This document shows positions 45,609-57,873 of a stretch of DNA of 64,000 nt, piece by piece (position 1 is the first letter of the stretch; the number at the start of each line of letters is the position of its first letter). The stretch is from Karstenula rhodostoma CBS 690.94 (lineage: Eukaryota > Ascomycota > Dothideomycetes > Pleosporales > Didymosphaeriaceae): positions 261,696 to 325,695 of the forward strand of contig MU001513.1 in assembly GCA_010093485.1 (NCBI GenBank). The letters are read 5' to 3'. The translations under genes and the position numbers were made by a program. A model generated the notes under the pieces. The model did not search any database. It saw nothing but the letters and a program-made list of their open reading frames with translations, and was not told the origin of the DNA.

Positions 45609-47405
45609 CTAAGCCCAGTCCAGAAGGTCGAATAGAATGCCGCCCGTCATGTCGTGGTCCAGCAAAGCGTCGCCGGTCTGGAATGCCTTGTGCCTTGTGT
45701 CGTTGGCCTGGACTTCCCCAAGCTCCCTCAATTTTGCCACCAGTTGCTCATGAAATTCAGGCATTCTTCGCGCCGGCCTTGCCTTCTGCCCCGCCGCATT
45801 CGCTTCCTCCATTTTTTGCGCCAGTTGCCCAAACGCATGGCGTCGGCTCGCCGTCGGGCTCCACGGCCCGTATCTGACATCGGAAAGTCGCGAATATATC
45901 TTTATAGCATGGCCGACCATACCCCAGTACCCATATGGCAGAGAGAGTACTGCCAAATCCGCTATGTCGCAGAACGTATCGAGGAGCGCATCGATTGTGG
46001 CGAGGCACGCCACGAGGAGATCTGCGCGGAACACCGTATGAGAAGACTCGGGCGGAAAGTAGCCGTCTTCAAGGGCAAGCTTGCAGAGATGCAATTCCAC
46101 CATCTTTTGTGAGAGCCGTGACAGCACGGCTTGAGCTGGAACAGATGGCTTGAATTTCGTCGGCAACGCCACTTCTCCTTGAAGGGCGCCAATAACCATC
46201 GCTAGCGGTGGGGTCATCTCGCTACTCACGTCGAGCGCGTCTTGGTAAACGACTCTATCCACTCTGTGCACCAGTCTCAGCAACCGAATGAGCTCCACTA
46301 GATAAACATCATTTGGATGATCCTGTGCTGCTTCCAGGACGTGACAGCAATCTTCGGTGTATTTGGTAATCCTTGGCGTGACCATGTTATGGAAGCAAAT
46401 GTTTATGCTGTCAAAAAATTAGCATGAGTCGCGTAGGCAAAGGACCCTGGACTGACATGGAGGCCATCCAGAGAACCCCCAGATAGGCCCTGCGCTCCTC
46501 TAGTGTCCGCACTGGAGGGGGCTCGGTTTGACCAATACCACGCAACGCACCGGCGCTTATCTTGGAGTTAACTTGTGCCTCTTCGTCCAACCTCAGTTCT
46601 GTAACCATTGCCATGGCCAGGTGCATTGGGGTAAGGAACCCAGCACCAAGGTGCTGATGTATATGCGTCCTATCAGGAAAGGTCAAATTGAGTCGCCATT
46701 CAATTTGGGCTGAACCCAGTTGTCGGACTCACCATCCCACGTATAACAAAACTGCTTGTAGTATGGAAATGCTTCTCTCCCTATGACCTACACAGCGGCC
46801 AATCTCGTCCCCGATCACTCGAGCAAGGTTCGTTTGCCGGTCCACATCGTTTTGACACGTGACCATCAAAACGCATTTGTACAGCAGTGGTTTCTCGCGA
46901 GCCAGCTGCTCCGCATCCGTGTCTGGTGCAACGACGACAAACGGGAACATGGGCGCGATCTCCTCTACGAACAGCTTTATACACCGGAAGCCCTCGGGAT
47001 CGCCAAAGTTAGTCACTGGCTCCCGTGGTGCTGCTGACAAATTGGTAGTCGAAATAGGCTGCATGGCATCTGGCGGAGTGACAGGGCCCGGCGTCCGAGA
47101 CGCCACTAATCGAGACATGGAATTGACCATCGTCTCTAACCGTCGGATATCCGTTTCGTGATTCGTCCGGCCTCGCTTGTTAGGGTTGCTGTGTGCGCCG
47201 GGTACCTGGGTGCGGCACTCCTTACTAAGGCGCATACACCTGGAGCGGCAAATCAACATGTACACCGTATATATACGGACACGGGACAGTGGCAGTCCAC
47301 TTACCGGTTGCATTTCTGATGGAGTGGTGCGAATTCGCATCGTATCTTGAGCTTGGCGCATGGTATGCACGCTTTTAGTCGTCGCTTGTCGAGCATGGTG
47401 GCCAT
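45609..47405 (-). CDS. Zn2Cys6 (Gal4-type) transcription factor
   Basis: Exons 47405-47305, 47239-46733, 46669-46457 and 46407-45609 join in frame to 539 residues. The first intron splits the zinc cluster, whose six Cys lie at 13, 16, 23, 32, 35 and 42 (ACIPCAKLKIRC, KCNRCMRLSKEC). A linker and dimerisation helix follow (DIRRLETMVNSMSRLV). The rest has the usual helical middle region of fungal regulators (LLYVGWTHIHQHLGAGFL, LWMASIINICFHNMVTPRIT). Such proteins bind CGG-type sites in the nucleus and often control nearby metabolic genes. The target genes are unknown. An upstream in-frame ATG (47543) exists but adds no family-like sequence. Confidence 0.85.
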
Positions 47406-48523
47406 GGTCGATACTATTTCGCAGGAGCAGAAAACGGGAATTCGACTACGGGTGCAGATGGTATAGAGGTCGATTCTCCCAAAAACCCTATCAGGCCCGG
47501 ATGCATCACCGGGGCGATGGTCTGGGCTGGTACTGTCCACCATATGGTGGCAGCTCGGTTAGATCTTGATCGCTACAGATTGGCTGCTGTGTATATTCGT
47601 ATACGGTATCGCTGTTCAGCCACATGATGGTTGGTACAAAGGCGCGGGGTATTCAGGTGGTGAAGACAAACCCACGGATCTGGCCGGATGTTGTGATACG
47701 GATGGGATGAAAAGGATTACAGGGACGACTAGCGTCGGGACCGGAATTCCGACCGTCCGATGCGGGAATGCAACATTTCGAACGGGATTCCTTATGGAAG
47801 ATACCACTCAACCAATCTGGCTCCCTTGATCGACATGCGTGTGAAACCCTCAGCCTCCGGTTAATACAGGTGGTGGTGACGCGTTACGACGGCTCACAGC
47901 AGCTGTATACGCGGAGTCTACTAAATGGATTTAAGCTTTCTTCACTACCGGAACAACAATGTCATTTTCAGGTGTGCACTCGCTCAGTGATGACAGACGC
48001 AAGGTCTCTATTGCAAGACTAGTGTGACGGCCTTGATATTGTGCAGGACAGCAAGTCAACTCAGGATATTGCCGGAGAACAGGGGAAGCACGCGCACGCA
48101 GCTGACTATTGGACCTTCAGGACTCATGTATTCATATTTAGAGGGAGGACATTCAAATATAATTCAAACTCGAGAGTCGTCAAGAGGGCCACACTGCTGG
48201 CGACGTTGTCGACCAGAGGACGGGATCTCCGACGACAGCACCTCTTCAACAACTTGTAATGTACAGGGCGTAAAAACAATCGAGACTTGCATGAGCTGCC
48301 AAGCTAGCAAGCCACGTCAGAGAGCCCTCTGGATTCAATCTTGGACACCATAAAATGTGAGTCAGACGCATGGCTAGGCATCTCTCACGGGCATGGGTTC
48401 CGTAGAAGCACGTTAGGACGCCGCGAAATCCCTGGGGGCGGCTAACCACATCACTCATATACGAGGTGATGGGGAGAAGAGGAAAGGGGCCGAGCAATCA
48501 TTGCTCACGGGTATCATGAAAGT
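47406..48523. other. Upstream of Zn2Cys6 gene and downstream of URI gene
   Basis: Both flanking genes are on the minus strand, so this holds the promoter of the regulator and the 3' end of the URI gene. The ORFs here lack domain character. Confidence 0.4.
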
Positions 48524-50311
48524 CTACAAACCCTCTGCCTTTAGCTTCGCAGCTTTGAAACGACTTACTCTCTTCGTCTGGCCGTTGCGTTCTTCCACCA
48601 ACGGGTCGAGTTCATCTTCCTCGGTGGGGTTGAAACCACCCTGTTGCTGGATCATCTTATTGCGGAGCTTGTGGTACTCGGCTGTGATTTCACGGTTATG
48701 TATAACAGGATCGAGCTCATCAGGCACCTGCGGTTCTGAAGGATGCGGAGTATGTTCAGCGACGGTGCTCGCCAGGATGCTCCCTTTGGGGCCTGTAGGT
48801 ACAGGAGGCGGCTCCGGTACTGCAGGGGTGGGGAGGAATGCAGGCGGACCATTGGTAGTCGCGCGAGCGCTTTTAAAGCGCGACTGTTTGGCCGGCTTGA
48901 TAGAAGCTGAGGGTGACTGAGGAACCGAAGGCGCACGTTCTACGATCGTCTCGGATATTGTAGGTGGAAGCTTGATGGGTACAGAAGGCTGAGCAGCAGG
49001 TTGCGGTGCATCTGGTATGGCCGCATCGCCAGCGAATCGTACGCCCTTTTTGGACGTGCTAGCGTCGGATGGGGTTGCGGTGGTTATCGTCTGTTCGAAC
49101 TCATCATCGTTGCGGACACGGAGTGTGCGAGCATCGCCAGCTTTTTCCAGCAGTTCCGAATTGGGCCCGACATTCTCCAGCATACGAGCGTTGAGCTTCT
49201 TTTCTAGCTCACGCATCTCTTGCACATAGTCATCTGATAGAACGCGACGAGTACTGCGGCCGAACTTGTCTTCCTCTTCACTGATTTCGCTGTCGTACCC
49301 ATCATAGTCCTCATCGTAGTCGTCCTCCATGTGTTCATCGTCGGTTTCTAGGTTGAGCTCGGCAACAACATCGTTGACTTCAGATAGCCCGTACTGAAGC
49401 ATCTCTTGCCTTAAGGCTGCTTCTTCCGGGGTGTCGGTGTCAGGAACAATGGCTTTCTCGAAACTGTCTTCTGCTTCGGCATCCATCTCGTAAACCTTGG
49501 CCCCAGGCGGAAGATTCCAGTTTCGCACGTCATCTTTCAGAGTCTTGGGCTTCTCAAAAGTCTCAACTTGAACGTCGTTTGCAAACGACACTGACTTCTT
49601 TGGGACTTCGGAAGCTTTTGACTTGCCCTTTGAGCTGGTGGACGGTGGGGACGATTTTTCAGAAGTCTTTGCAAGAGTTGGTGCGGGTGCGGGTTCCGAA
49701 GAAGGCGCAGCTTCAGAAAGCGTAGATAGCTCGTCGGACGAATCCTGTTCGGTGTTCGGTTTCTTTTGCTCAGACTTGTGCACTCCAGCTTTCCGCAATG
49801 CTTCTACGAGCTCAGGGGCAACCTTTCCAGGCTGAGTGACCGAGCTCGAGACAACGTTATCGTCGTCATCCAGGCGTTCCTCGATGTCCATCATTGGCAA
49901 CCCCTCTTCGGTCTCCAGCCCCTGGTCCGTCAACATCTCAAGGGCTTCGAGCTGTTTCTGTGCCTTGTCGAACTGCTTCTCGACGCTGTCGCGGTTCTGT
50001 CCAACATAGTCAAGCCGCCTGGATATCATGTCAATGACCTGGTTAGCAGTACGTTGCGATGTTGAGTCTTTGCCGAGCAACTCCTTCACTTCTTTCTCAT
50101 TGACGAGTTGACCGTGCATATCGTGACCTATTTGGGCCATCTCCGACGGGGAAGGCGAGCCGGCAGCCTGCAGCTCTTCTTTGAGGATCTGGTACTCCAT
50201 CTCCCAGGTTGACCAGTGGTCCAACGCCTTGCGGAACTTGGCCACGGTCTCCTCGAGCTGCAGACGGCGGCTCTCGACGCTCTCCATGGTCTGCTGCGCG
50301 GTGGTTGCCAT
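48524..50311 (-). CDS. Unconventional prefoldin URI/Bud27-like
   Basis: This single exon encodes 595 residues from the ATG at 50311 (MATTAQQTMESVESRRLQLE); an in-frame ATG at 50350 is less likely. The first 130 residues are helical and prefoldin-alpha-like (FRKALDHWSTWEMEYQILKE, VIDMISRRLDYVGQNRDSVE). The middle is acidic (DDEHMEDDYDEDYDGYDSEI). The C-terminus matches the fungal Bud27 C-terminal domain (DUF3835), ending with SRFKAAKLKAEGL. The repeated KKSVSFAND and KKGVRFAGD motifs look like PP1-docking (K/R-V-x-F) sites, as known for URI. The family helps RNA polymerase assembly through Rpb5 and links to TOR signalling. It is divergent from the TFB3 gene. Confidence 0.8.
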   Translation of the reverse strand: MATTAQQTMESVESRRLQLEETVAKFRKALDHWSTWEMEYQILKEELQAAGSPSPSEMAQIGHDMHGQLVNEKEVKELLGKDSTSQRTANQVIDMISRRLDYVGQNRDSVEKQFDKAQKQLEALEMLTDQGLETEEGLPMMDIEERLDDDDNVVSSSVTQPGKVAPELVEALRKAGVHKSEQKKPNTEQDSSDELSTLSEAAPSSEPAPAPTLAKTSEKSSPPSTSSKGKSKASEVPKKSVSFANDVQVETFEKPKTLKDDVRNWNLPPGAKVYEMDAEAEDSFEKAIVPDTDTPEEAALRQEMLQYGLSEVNDVVAELNLETDDEHMEDDYDEDYDGYDSEISEEEDKFGRSTRRVLSDDYVQEMRELEKKLNARMLENVGPNSELLEKAGDARTLRVRNDDEFEQTITTATPSDASTSKKGVRFAGDAAIPDAPQPAAQPSVPIKLPPTISETIVERAPSVPQSPSASIKPAKQSRFKSARATTNGPPAFLPTPAVPEPPPVPTGPKGSILASTVAEHTPHPSEPQVPDELDPVIHNREITAEYHKLRNKMIQQQGGFNPTEEDELDPLVEERNGQTKRVSRFKAAKLKAEGL

Positions 50312-50643
50312 GGTCCGGGACACGAGGGCGGAGGTGGAGGAGGGCAACAAGATTTATCGCGGTGCGCACAAAAGAAAACAGGCCTTGGCACGCTATTCCC
50401 GCTGTGGCACAGAGCTCTTGAAGCTCCAGGAATAGATGTGAAAGAAAGCTGTTCTGCGTAACATTGACGCATATACTCTTGTGATACAGTTGAAGGCAGC
50501 AGACCCATAATAGTGACAGGCACGGCCACGGGATACTCAGCGCCTTCAGGTAATGTGATCTGGGTGGCCGGCTCGCTTTCATAATCCACGCCCGCCCTAA
50601 GTTCTGCCAGCCGCTGCACCTCCAGCATCCTCCCGCCACCACC
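50312..50643. promoter_or_regulatory. Shared divergent promoter of URI and TFB3 genes
   Basis: Only 332 bp separate the two start codons, so initiation signals for both genes must lie here. I see no clear TATA box. Confidence 0.6.
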
Positions 50644-51722
50644 ATGTCGAGGGCCGCGCGCGCGCCCGGCGCGTCCACCAAGCGGGCTGTCGAAGACGGC
50701 GGTGCGTCTCATCTCTCACATTCTCTTCACAGCCTCTCCATCCAGCACCAGTCCCCCTCCAAGCCCACGCGCGCCGCCGCTGACTCTGCCTCAGACATTT
50801 GCCCAGTATGCAAATCGTCGCGCTACCTCAACCCGAACATGCGCTTCCTGGTGAACCCGGAGTGCTACCACAAGATGTGCGAGTCGTGCGTCGACCGCAT
50901 CTTCTCCCACGGGCCGGCGCCATGTCCCATTGCGGGCTGCAAGAAGACGCTGCGGAAGGCCCGGTTCCGTATGCAGACCTTCGAGGATCTGAAGGTGGAG
51001 AGGGAGGTGGACATCAGGCGGCGCGTAGCCAAAGCGTGCGTTTCTGCCCCAGCGTAGCCGAATGCGCAATGGCTGACTGAAACAGCATGAACAAGGAGGA
51101 AACCGATTTCGAGACGCTCCGAGACTTCAACGACTACCTTGAGGAAGTCGAAGAGATCACGTGGAACCTCATTCTAAAGGTCGACGTCGACCAGACCGAA
51201 CGCCGCTTGCGCCGCTTCGAAGAAGCCCAAAAGGCCGAGCTCAACCCCAACGCGGTCCGCCGTAATCTCGACACCGGGCCCGACACCTCCACCCTCTCCG
51301 AAACCTCACACGTCATACTCAAGAAAGGCGGCACACAACGCAAGGCCCAGACCGTATCATCAGGGACCACACCAGTCCCTGAAGATGACGCTGGTTTCAG
51401 CTTCCGCGGCCTCAAGAAGCGAAAAGCGCCGGAGCCGGAGAAGGCCTTCGACCCAACAAGTGGGTGGAGCGTAGACCCGATGTACTACAGCGTGAAAGAA
51501 GAGTACGACCACAAATTCTTCGCGGTCAAGCACGAGCCCAGGTTCTACGCGTTCGGGTACAAAGCGCCGGAATACTACAGCCACGCGCTGCGCGATGCTT
51601 TTGGCGGATTGGGCGTATTTCTTGAAGACGACCGCGCGAACGAGATGATAGACTTGAGCACGCAAGCAGCCGCCGTTGCTGCAGGGGGAGGCCGGGATGT
51701 GGACATGATGGACGTGTTTTGA
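50644..51722 (+). CDS. TFB3: TFIIH CAK assembly subunit Tfb3/MAT1
   Basis: Exons 50644-51035 and 51086-51722 give 342 residues. The N-terminal C3HC4 RING begins at Cys53 (DICPVCKSSRYLNPNMRFLV, ECYHKMCESCVDRIF, PCPIAGCKKTLRKARF). It leads into the MAT1 helical region (DFNDYLEEVEEITWNLI) and the C-terminal module contacting the Kin28/CDK7-cyclin pair. Tfb3 anchors the CDK-activating kinase to core TFIIH for Pol II CTD phosphorylation and repair. A 33-bp GTGCGT...CAG stretch in the N-terminal part is not an intron, since splicing it would break the RING frame. Confidence 0.9.
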
Positions 51723-52234
51723 TATACATGATACCCCGGCTCTGGCCTTGTACATAGCATTGGGCGGCGCTCTTATGAATAGTCTAGACATTAGAAGGCG
51801 AACCGAGCTTTCGCTCGTGGTCCGAAAAGTAAATACCTACATGAACTCGATTTCTCTCGTTACCGTGCATTTGAGCTTCTTGACGTGAGCAGCAATGAGC
51901 CCTGAAGAATATATGTGAGCATGCAGTAGCAAAGACCAACAGAGACGACTTTGACTTGTATACCCAAGCTTCTACAAATTGAGGTATGAAGTTCCTAAGA
52001 TAGACTCTATAGATATGCAATCAGCTGAATAACAAGGACCGTCAGAGTATATTGAATGGGTTGGTGGGGAAACCACTGCGTTGAGGTTAGTGCTTATATC
52101 CGAAGATGTACTTTCCGTCAGAGCCTCTCTTTGACACAGTCGCGAACATGATCTGCCACGTTTTGGTTGGCACGCGAACCCAAGCTAGACGGATCTGAAC
52201 ATCTTATCGTATCGACCCCTAGCCTATTTCCAAA
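51723..52234. other. Intergenic, no gene seen
   Basis: Presumed 3' untranslated region of TFB3 and the promoter of the next gene. Nothing else is recognisable. Confidence 0.4.
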
Positions 52235-53220
52235 ATGGCATGCACTATGGGGTATGAGATAGGACAATACATGGGAAAGGTGGCAGAGGTCGCTGCTAAA
52301 GAGCAGCCTCGACAAGCCGCGAATTGTCCACATCGCCACAGACTGCCTCACGCAGATGCCCGGCCCCAAATCCAGAGTCTACTGCTTAAAAAACTGAACC
52401 TAGACTGTCGCCTCATCATCTGGAGACATGTCTTCCATGTACCACACACGAGATTGGAGCGCTGGCGCCCACTAGGGATTTGGTCACTTAAAGACGCCTC
52501 TAGACTTGACGCGGACTGCTTTCCCTATCGAATCTCAACACCTGGGAGGTTCGAGCAGCCTTCCTGTTCAAATTTACCACCGGGAAACACATTAGCTCTG
52601 CTGCTATGTTGTCGTCAGCTGTACGTGTACTTCTACAATGTGTACTGCATCAACTCATGTTCACGGCCGCGACCAGATACTCTGAAGGTCTCAAACTACT
52701 CTACTCATCGACGTCATTCGTATTCTCCAGACCGCTTGACCTCCATTGCTTCCAATTAGTTGTATCGCCAGAGGGGTTTGGGCATGTCAAAAGTTTGATC
52801 ATTGCGCATGGTCGGGTGGACTCTGACGAACCTCTTTTCACGGAGCACATCGAATATGGGCAAGAACGGTTCCAAAAATGGGAAAAAGCTGTCCATAGCC
52901 TTCATGAGATCCGACATCTACAAGAGCTCCAAGTCTTGCTGTCCCACCGTGTTTCCGGGGAGATCCATCCAACACAGCGTCCTTGGAGGGATGGTGCAGG
53001 ACGCACTTCCATTGAGCGTAGACACCAACAGCTCTTCGAATTATTCGAAACGGTAAACGCTACTGACCTCACCATTATGTTGTCGTGGAATCCAACGGAT
53101 GTGCTTTCCCAGCGCAATTGGCGCTTCCGGCTCATGCTTCAGACAGCGGACGAAATAAACGAGGCGGGGGAAGCGCTGATGGGCCCGGAATTTTTGGATG
53201 ATCAAGATTTGTATGAATGA
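52235..53220 (+). CDS. DUF7730-type protein of unknown function
   Basis: Exons 52235-52620 and 52677-53220 (intron GTACGT...CAG) give 309 residues. The hallmark pattern is QSLLLKKLNLDCRLIIWRHV near residue 48, then LLLCCRQLYSEGLKLLYSST spanning the splice, then VKSLIIAHGR. This F-box-like order (LP-x-E-IR..IW..V, TCRQIY.E....LY..N.F) occurs in many expanded ascomycete proteins of unknown role. The second exon continues helical, ending EFLDDQDLYE. The start codon is the first in frame and is uncertain. Confidence 0.7.
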
Positions 53221-53336
53221 TACAGCCTCCTCTCAGGATGCGGCGCGTTGGTATAGAGACATAGTACTTGGCTACATCTTGTGGAGTCACAAGCTTGGAG
53301 ACTCATTGCGGCCGGACTGCAGCGGAAGCTTCTTCT

Positions 53337-53596
53337 GACTAACACAGCTCGTGCTCAGCTTCGATATCTTTTACGAGTGGCATCAGTTTGGAGGAGAGGC
53401 GGTCTGCGCTGAGGAGTATAACGAGTACTTCCGATTGAGATTTTGCAATGGGGTTTGCGAGAAGGGGAAGGCACGGGAGGCGTGTCGGTGTGCGGTGGTG
53501 GAAGAGTGGGTGGTTGTTGAGAGGACGAGGTACTTGTATGAGGGGAGGTATACGCGGGAGGGGGAGGGGTATGTGACAAGGGAGAGTACGCTGTAG
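53337..53596 (+). other. Orphan ORF, possible lost 3' exon
   Basis: An open frame follows a perfect branch/acceptor string (CTGACTAACACAG, ending 53347) and reads SFDIFYEWHQFGGEAVCAEE, ending at a TAG. It contains several Cys and charged residues. I could not find a donor that joins it in frame to the preceding DUF7730-type gene. The sequence from 53450 on is purine-rich, which can keep frames open by chance. Confidence 0.25.
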
Positions 53597-53909
53597 AAGA
53601 GCTGGCAAAGTTTGAAGTCAAGGTTAATTCGTTCGTGAATCGTGTTGGTGCAATGAGTTCTGCGCACTGTTCGACTTCGGCCCGTGAGTGGTGGGGGCGG
53701 GGCACTGCATCGTTCTTGCCTCGACGCGGAAATTTTGGCGGGAACACGTTGTTCCCGCCGCGCCTTCGTCACGCTCGCATGCTCCTCAACCCTCACCACC
53801 CAGTGTTAACGACTTGAGTGATAGTCCGGCAGAGACGGAAACATAACTAGCACTGTATTAGACCTTCACTGCGCTCGCTGGCGCCCATGCGCACACGGAT
53901 CCGCCTACC

Positions 53910-56900
53910 ATGGACGACGATTCGAGCGACGTGCAAGACCCCGCCAAGCTGTACCTCACGCGTCTGAGACTCGCACTCGCGCCCTACACGGTGCACTTCC
54001 AGAGCCCCGGCTATATCAAGGATGAAACGCTGCGCTTGCTGGAGCGCGACGTAGTGAAGAAGACGCTCGAGGAGTCCCGGCGCAGCTTCGAGCTCCGGTA
54101 CGCGTTCCGAAGGCATTTCACTGGGATGGTGCTGATGGAGCAGTGATGAACTGGGCCTCTCCGATCTGTTTTGGGACGACCTCGCCGGCGTCCTCAAGGC
54201 CGCGATTCCCTCGCTCGAGCGACGCTGCTTCGCGGCACCCGACCCCGCTACGCCCGAATACGAAGGCCTCTCCGGCCCGCTGATTGCCTCATACTCGCCG
54301 AGCCTACTTCGTGACCTAGAACGTCTGAACCAGCTGGTCTCGATTGCGCGAAACGTGCTGGTAGTTGGAGAGAAGGTGCAGGACCTGTCGGCTGCGCGGC
54401 TGTTCGACAAGGACATCTTTGCGCTGATCAATGTCTGCGTACGAGTCACTGCGAGAGGCTACGATGGCGAGGCAGGCACGGCAGATGAGGATAAGTGGCA
54501 GGGTGTTATCAACGCCTGTAAGACATGCTGAAGGAGTAAATCTCAGGATGCGCTACTAACAGTGTTGCAGACAAGAAACTCCTCATTACGTGCCTCCAGT
54601 TCCTCAACAACCTCATCGCGCGAAACGAGCAGCGGAAGCTGATGCTCTGGATCGAGCTTTTCGACAGCCATCTAGACAGCGAGCTTCCCAACTTCGCAGA
54701 CATGAAGTCGAGAATGGACTTCCTGTACAGGTTGGAGAAAAACCCCGACCTTCCCGACGAGGCTGCGCCCGCCGTACCCCAGCACGTGTCCCGCGGCCCT
54801 GATGCCTTCAAGATCCCACAGCAGCCGGCTTCATCTCCTTTCCTACTATACATCGGCGAAGTAGGTGCCGAGGTGAAGAAGTCGCTCATCAAGATGGGCG
54901 AGAAGGCTGGTGCCAACGAAATTGCTTCGGAGTGCAAGCGTCAGTGGCAGACAATGAACGAGGAAGAGAAGAATGTGAGTTACCCGAGCATGAATAGCCG
55001 ACGACTTTCTGACCCCATTAGAAATGGAACATGCGCTACGCCGACGTTGTTGCACGCTACCGCGACGAGATTACTCAGTCCAGCGCATATAAGCAGGTGC
55101 TGGAACAACAGGCTAAGAACCAGGAGAGTGTGCAGGCGCTTGCACAGAGCATCAATCAGCTGCAAGTTGAAGTTGATAGAATGCGCTCCAGCATTGCAGC
55201 TTCCGCCAGCGAAGCTCCCGGGTCTCCCGAAGAACAAAAGGAACGTTCTATGCGAGCGCAGTCGATATACAATCCGAGCTTGAATCGGTCATCCCCGGCA
55301 GGTGAGGTCGACTTTCGCGTGACTTACCCGCCCGCCTTCGGTGCCGATATCCTGCAGAATGGCAAAGAGGATCTGCTGAAGCGCTTGGAGCCTGATCCCG
55401 ATCGTCCCGCAGCGCTGACCAGCGATGTAGCCTCTCCAACCTCACCCCCACCAGAGGACGACGACAACGATGAAGACTATGATGATGCTGGCGATGAGGG
55501 CCATGGACTGCTCACAGACGTTCCACTGATTCTCGGACCCACCGAAATCGAAGTGCTTCCAATGATCATTATGGGAGGCATCGTAGAGCCCACCGAAGGG
55601 CAGCCTGGCTACCACGTCGACCCCAACCAATTCAGCAGCATTCGAAGCATGCATAGCGTTAGGTGTCATCTTCTACTTGCCCAGGACAACGGCCGGAACC
55701 TACTGCGGGAACTCCTCATCTTCGTTGCCGCATGGGACCTTCGGGAAGAGGAGCTCTACTTCAAATTTATGGTGAAGATAATGGAGTCAATTCTTGCCAA
55801 TGGATTGCTACCTTTCGCGTACCACGCTTTCCGTGAGTCTGAGTAAGTGACCTGCTTTCCTCCCGTCGACATTTACTCATAGACGCAGTAGGTCAAAGGA
55901 CATCATCTCACCCGCTCAAGCTGTCATCATGAAGCTCTTGACCAACATCTTCCGCGCACGCCAGGCTCGCACACCAGTCAAAAGTACTCTTGTGCGGAAG
56001 AGTGGGTCCACTCCTGTGGACCAGGGAGACGCACACATGGTCAACTTCCTGCTGACTGAGTTTCGACGCCACATCATTCCGCAAACGTGCGCGCTCATTT
56101 TTCTGCAAGGGCAGATTCGCGCGGGACATGCACAGCCCGAAGACTTCCCCCTCAACTTGTGGGACATGGAACGCATGTACGAAGGCGTATATCAGTACCT
56201 GGAATTCTTCGCGATCCTAACAGAGCACGAGACGTGGAAGTCCATGCTCAGCAACTGGGAGGTGGCCAATGAGCTTGTTACCTTGCTGAAGGAGCTCGAT
56301 GCTGCTATACCTAAGGGCCAGATATCCATACCTCCGCTCACCGCAGCTGCACGCAATAATAATACTTCTGCGCCGCCCACCGACTCTGAGCCACAGCCAG
56401 TAGCTGTTGAGCGACCGTACGACACATCCGCCAACACGACTGCACCCGAAGGATACATGCCATCTCCCCGCCCCTACATCGATGAAGCCCAGGACGAACC
56501 GTCCGAATTTGAATGGCGTAACTTGAAGAAGCTCGCTGTTCTTGTACTAAGTTCTCTCGTCTGGAAGAACAGACAGGTCCAAGACCAAATCCGGCCGCTC
56601 GGTGGGATCGAGGCTGTTCTCAACTGCTGCTCATACGACGAGCACAATCCGTACATTCGCGAACACGCCATCATGTGTCTCCGCTTTTTGATGGAAGGAA
56701 ACAAGGAGAACCAGGACCACATCCGTGTTCTCGAACGTTACGAGAAAGAAAAAGAGGGTCACAGTCCGGTAGATCCTCCTATGGCCCCCCAGCCACCTAC
56801 TAACAAGCCGCCTGTGAGCGTGCGCGTGCCCGATGAAGTATTGGACCAGCAAGGCTACGAGACGTTCATGGACTCCAAGGGTCAGGTGATGCTGCGCAAG

Positions 56901-57110
56901 CGCGAAGTGAAGCCTCCGGTCGTTGGCAACACGGCTAAAGGGAAGGCAAAGCTGGAGACACGAGACCCAAAGGATCTTGAGCAGTTGGTGCAGCAGGTCA
57001 TGCGTGAGCTGCCAGCCAGAGTACAGGGCGTAAAACATGATGCCGAGAAGGCAGCTGCGTTGGCGAAGCTGGACAGAGAGTTTGATGGCCCCGGTGCGAG
57101 CAAGGGCTGA
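53910..57110 (+). CDS. Ctr86/ataxin-10-like protein
   Basis: Exons 53910-54097, 54144-54517, 54571-54974, 55022-55842 and 55892-57110 join in frame to about 1,001 residues. The exon 5 acceptor may instead be 3 bases upstream. The N-terminal half is helical (LRDLERLNQLVSIARNVLVV, LLITCLQFLNNLIARNEQRK) with an HMG-like basic stretch (ASECKRQWQTMNEEEKNKWN). An acidic linker follows (EDDDNDEDYDDAGDEG). The C-terminal ataxin-10 domain is clear: WRNLKKLAVLVLSSLVWKNR, then IRPLGGIEAVLNCC and NPYIREHAIMCLRFLMEGNK. It is an armadillo-type scaffold related to fungal Ctr86 and animal ataxin-10. The molecular role is poorly known, and the copper link of the yeast name is historical. Confidence 0.8.
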
Positions 57111-57873
57111 AACTGCTCAACCAAAGTCGAATTACCTTTGGTCACCATGTGCTTACAGCACGATTCCGAGCAGTATGCCGCTCCGATGTGGCCAGCGCCG
57201 AGTCGAATAGTCAGGGTCCGATGTTTGGATTTTGCATCAATGGATGAATCTTGGGCGACTTCTGGTCGTCACAAGAACCTATCATGATGCATGCTAGTTT
57301 ACAGACCTACTCTTGAGAGCTTTGTACACAGTAGGCCCTCGAAGACTCGAATGGCAGAGCAAATGTAGCCTGTCGGCGTCGTTGGTTGACCGTGAGAACG
57401 ACAGGAACGATTCCGTGGAATCGAGGGTGTGGGAACGTGCTCATTTCTTCCCAGGTTGGCAGGACTGTGTATGAAGGGGATAGTGGATTGTGGTCACCAT
57501 ATAGATCGAATATTGCAAGCTCAGAATGACGCTATCTCGACCAGCATTGCACAATCGCGTCCGCAATAGTGGCATTGATAATCAGGCGAGACATGACGAT
57601 ACTCACAGCCCAACTAACCATTCACAGGCATGCGCGAGCTTTTAACGGCATGTACCCACAGCGTACGCCAAGTGAAGACAAGCTCAGCGAAGCTTTAGCC
57701 GAACATTCCTCTCCGCCTTCCTAATGCGGCAGTGAGCGACGGAGCTCCCCACTCTATACCTAGGACCTGCGTTGACGCGATTCAATGCTGCAAAATACTT
57801 ATAAATGGGCTGGGAATATGGTTTCTTTAATCCCGACATCACTCGCAATTGCGGTACCTGATTGTGACGCAAA
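57111..57873. promoter_or_regulatory. Intergenic with promoter of the S28 peptidase
   Basis: A TATA-like string (ACTTATAAATGG) lies at about 57797-57808, some 70 bp before the peptidase ATG. The rest shows no gene. Confidence 0.4.

Noticed and set aside
50699..50731. Possible first intron (GTGCGT...CACAG) in TFB3
   Set aside because: It is only 33 bp long, and splicing it shifts the frame away from the RING domain, which reads correctly without it.
53847..54449. Minus-strand 200-codon ORF opposite the Ctr86-like gene
   Set aside because: It is a shadow of exons 1-2 of the ataxin-10-like gene, which splice cleanly on the plus strand.
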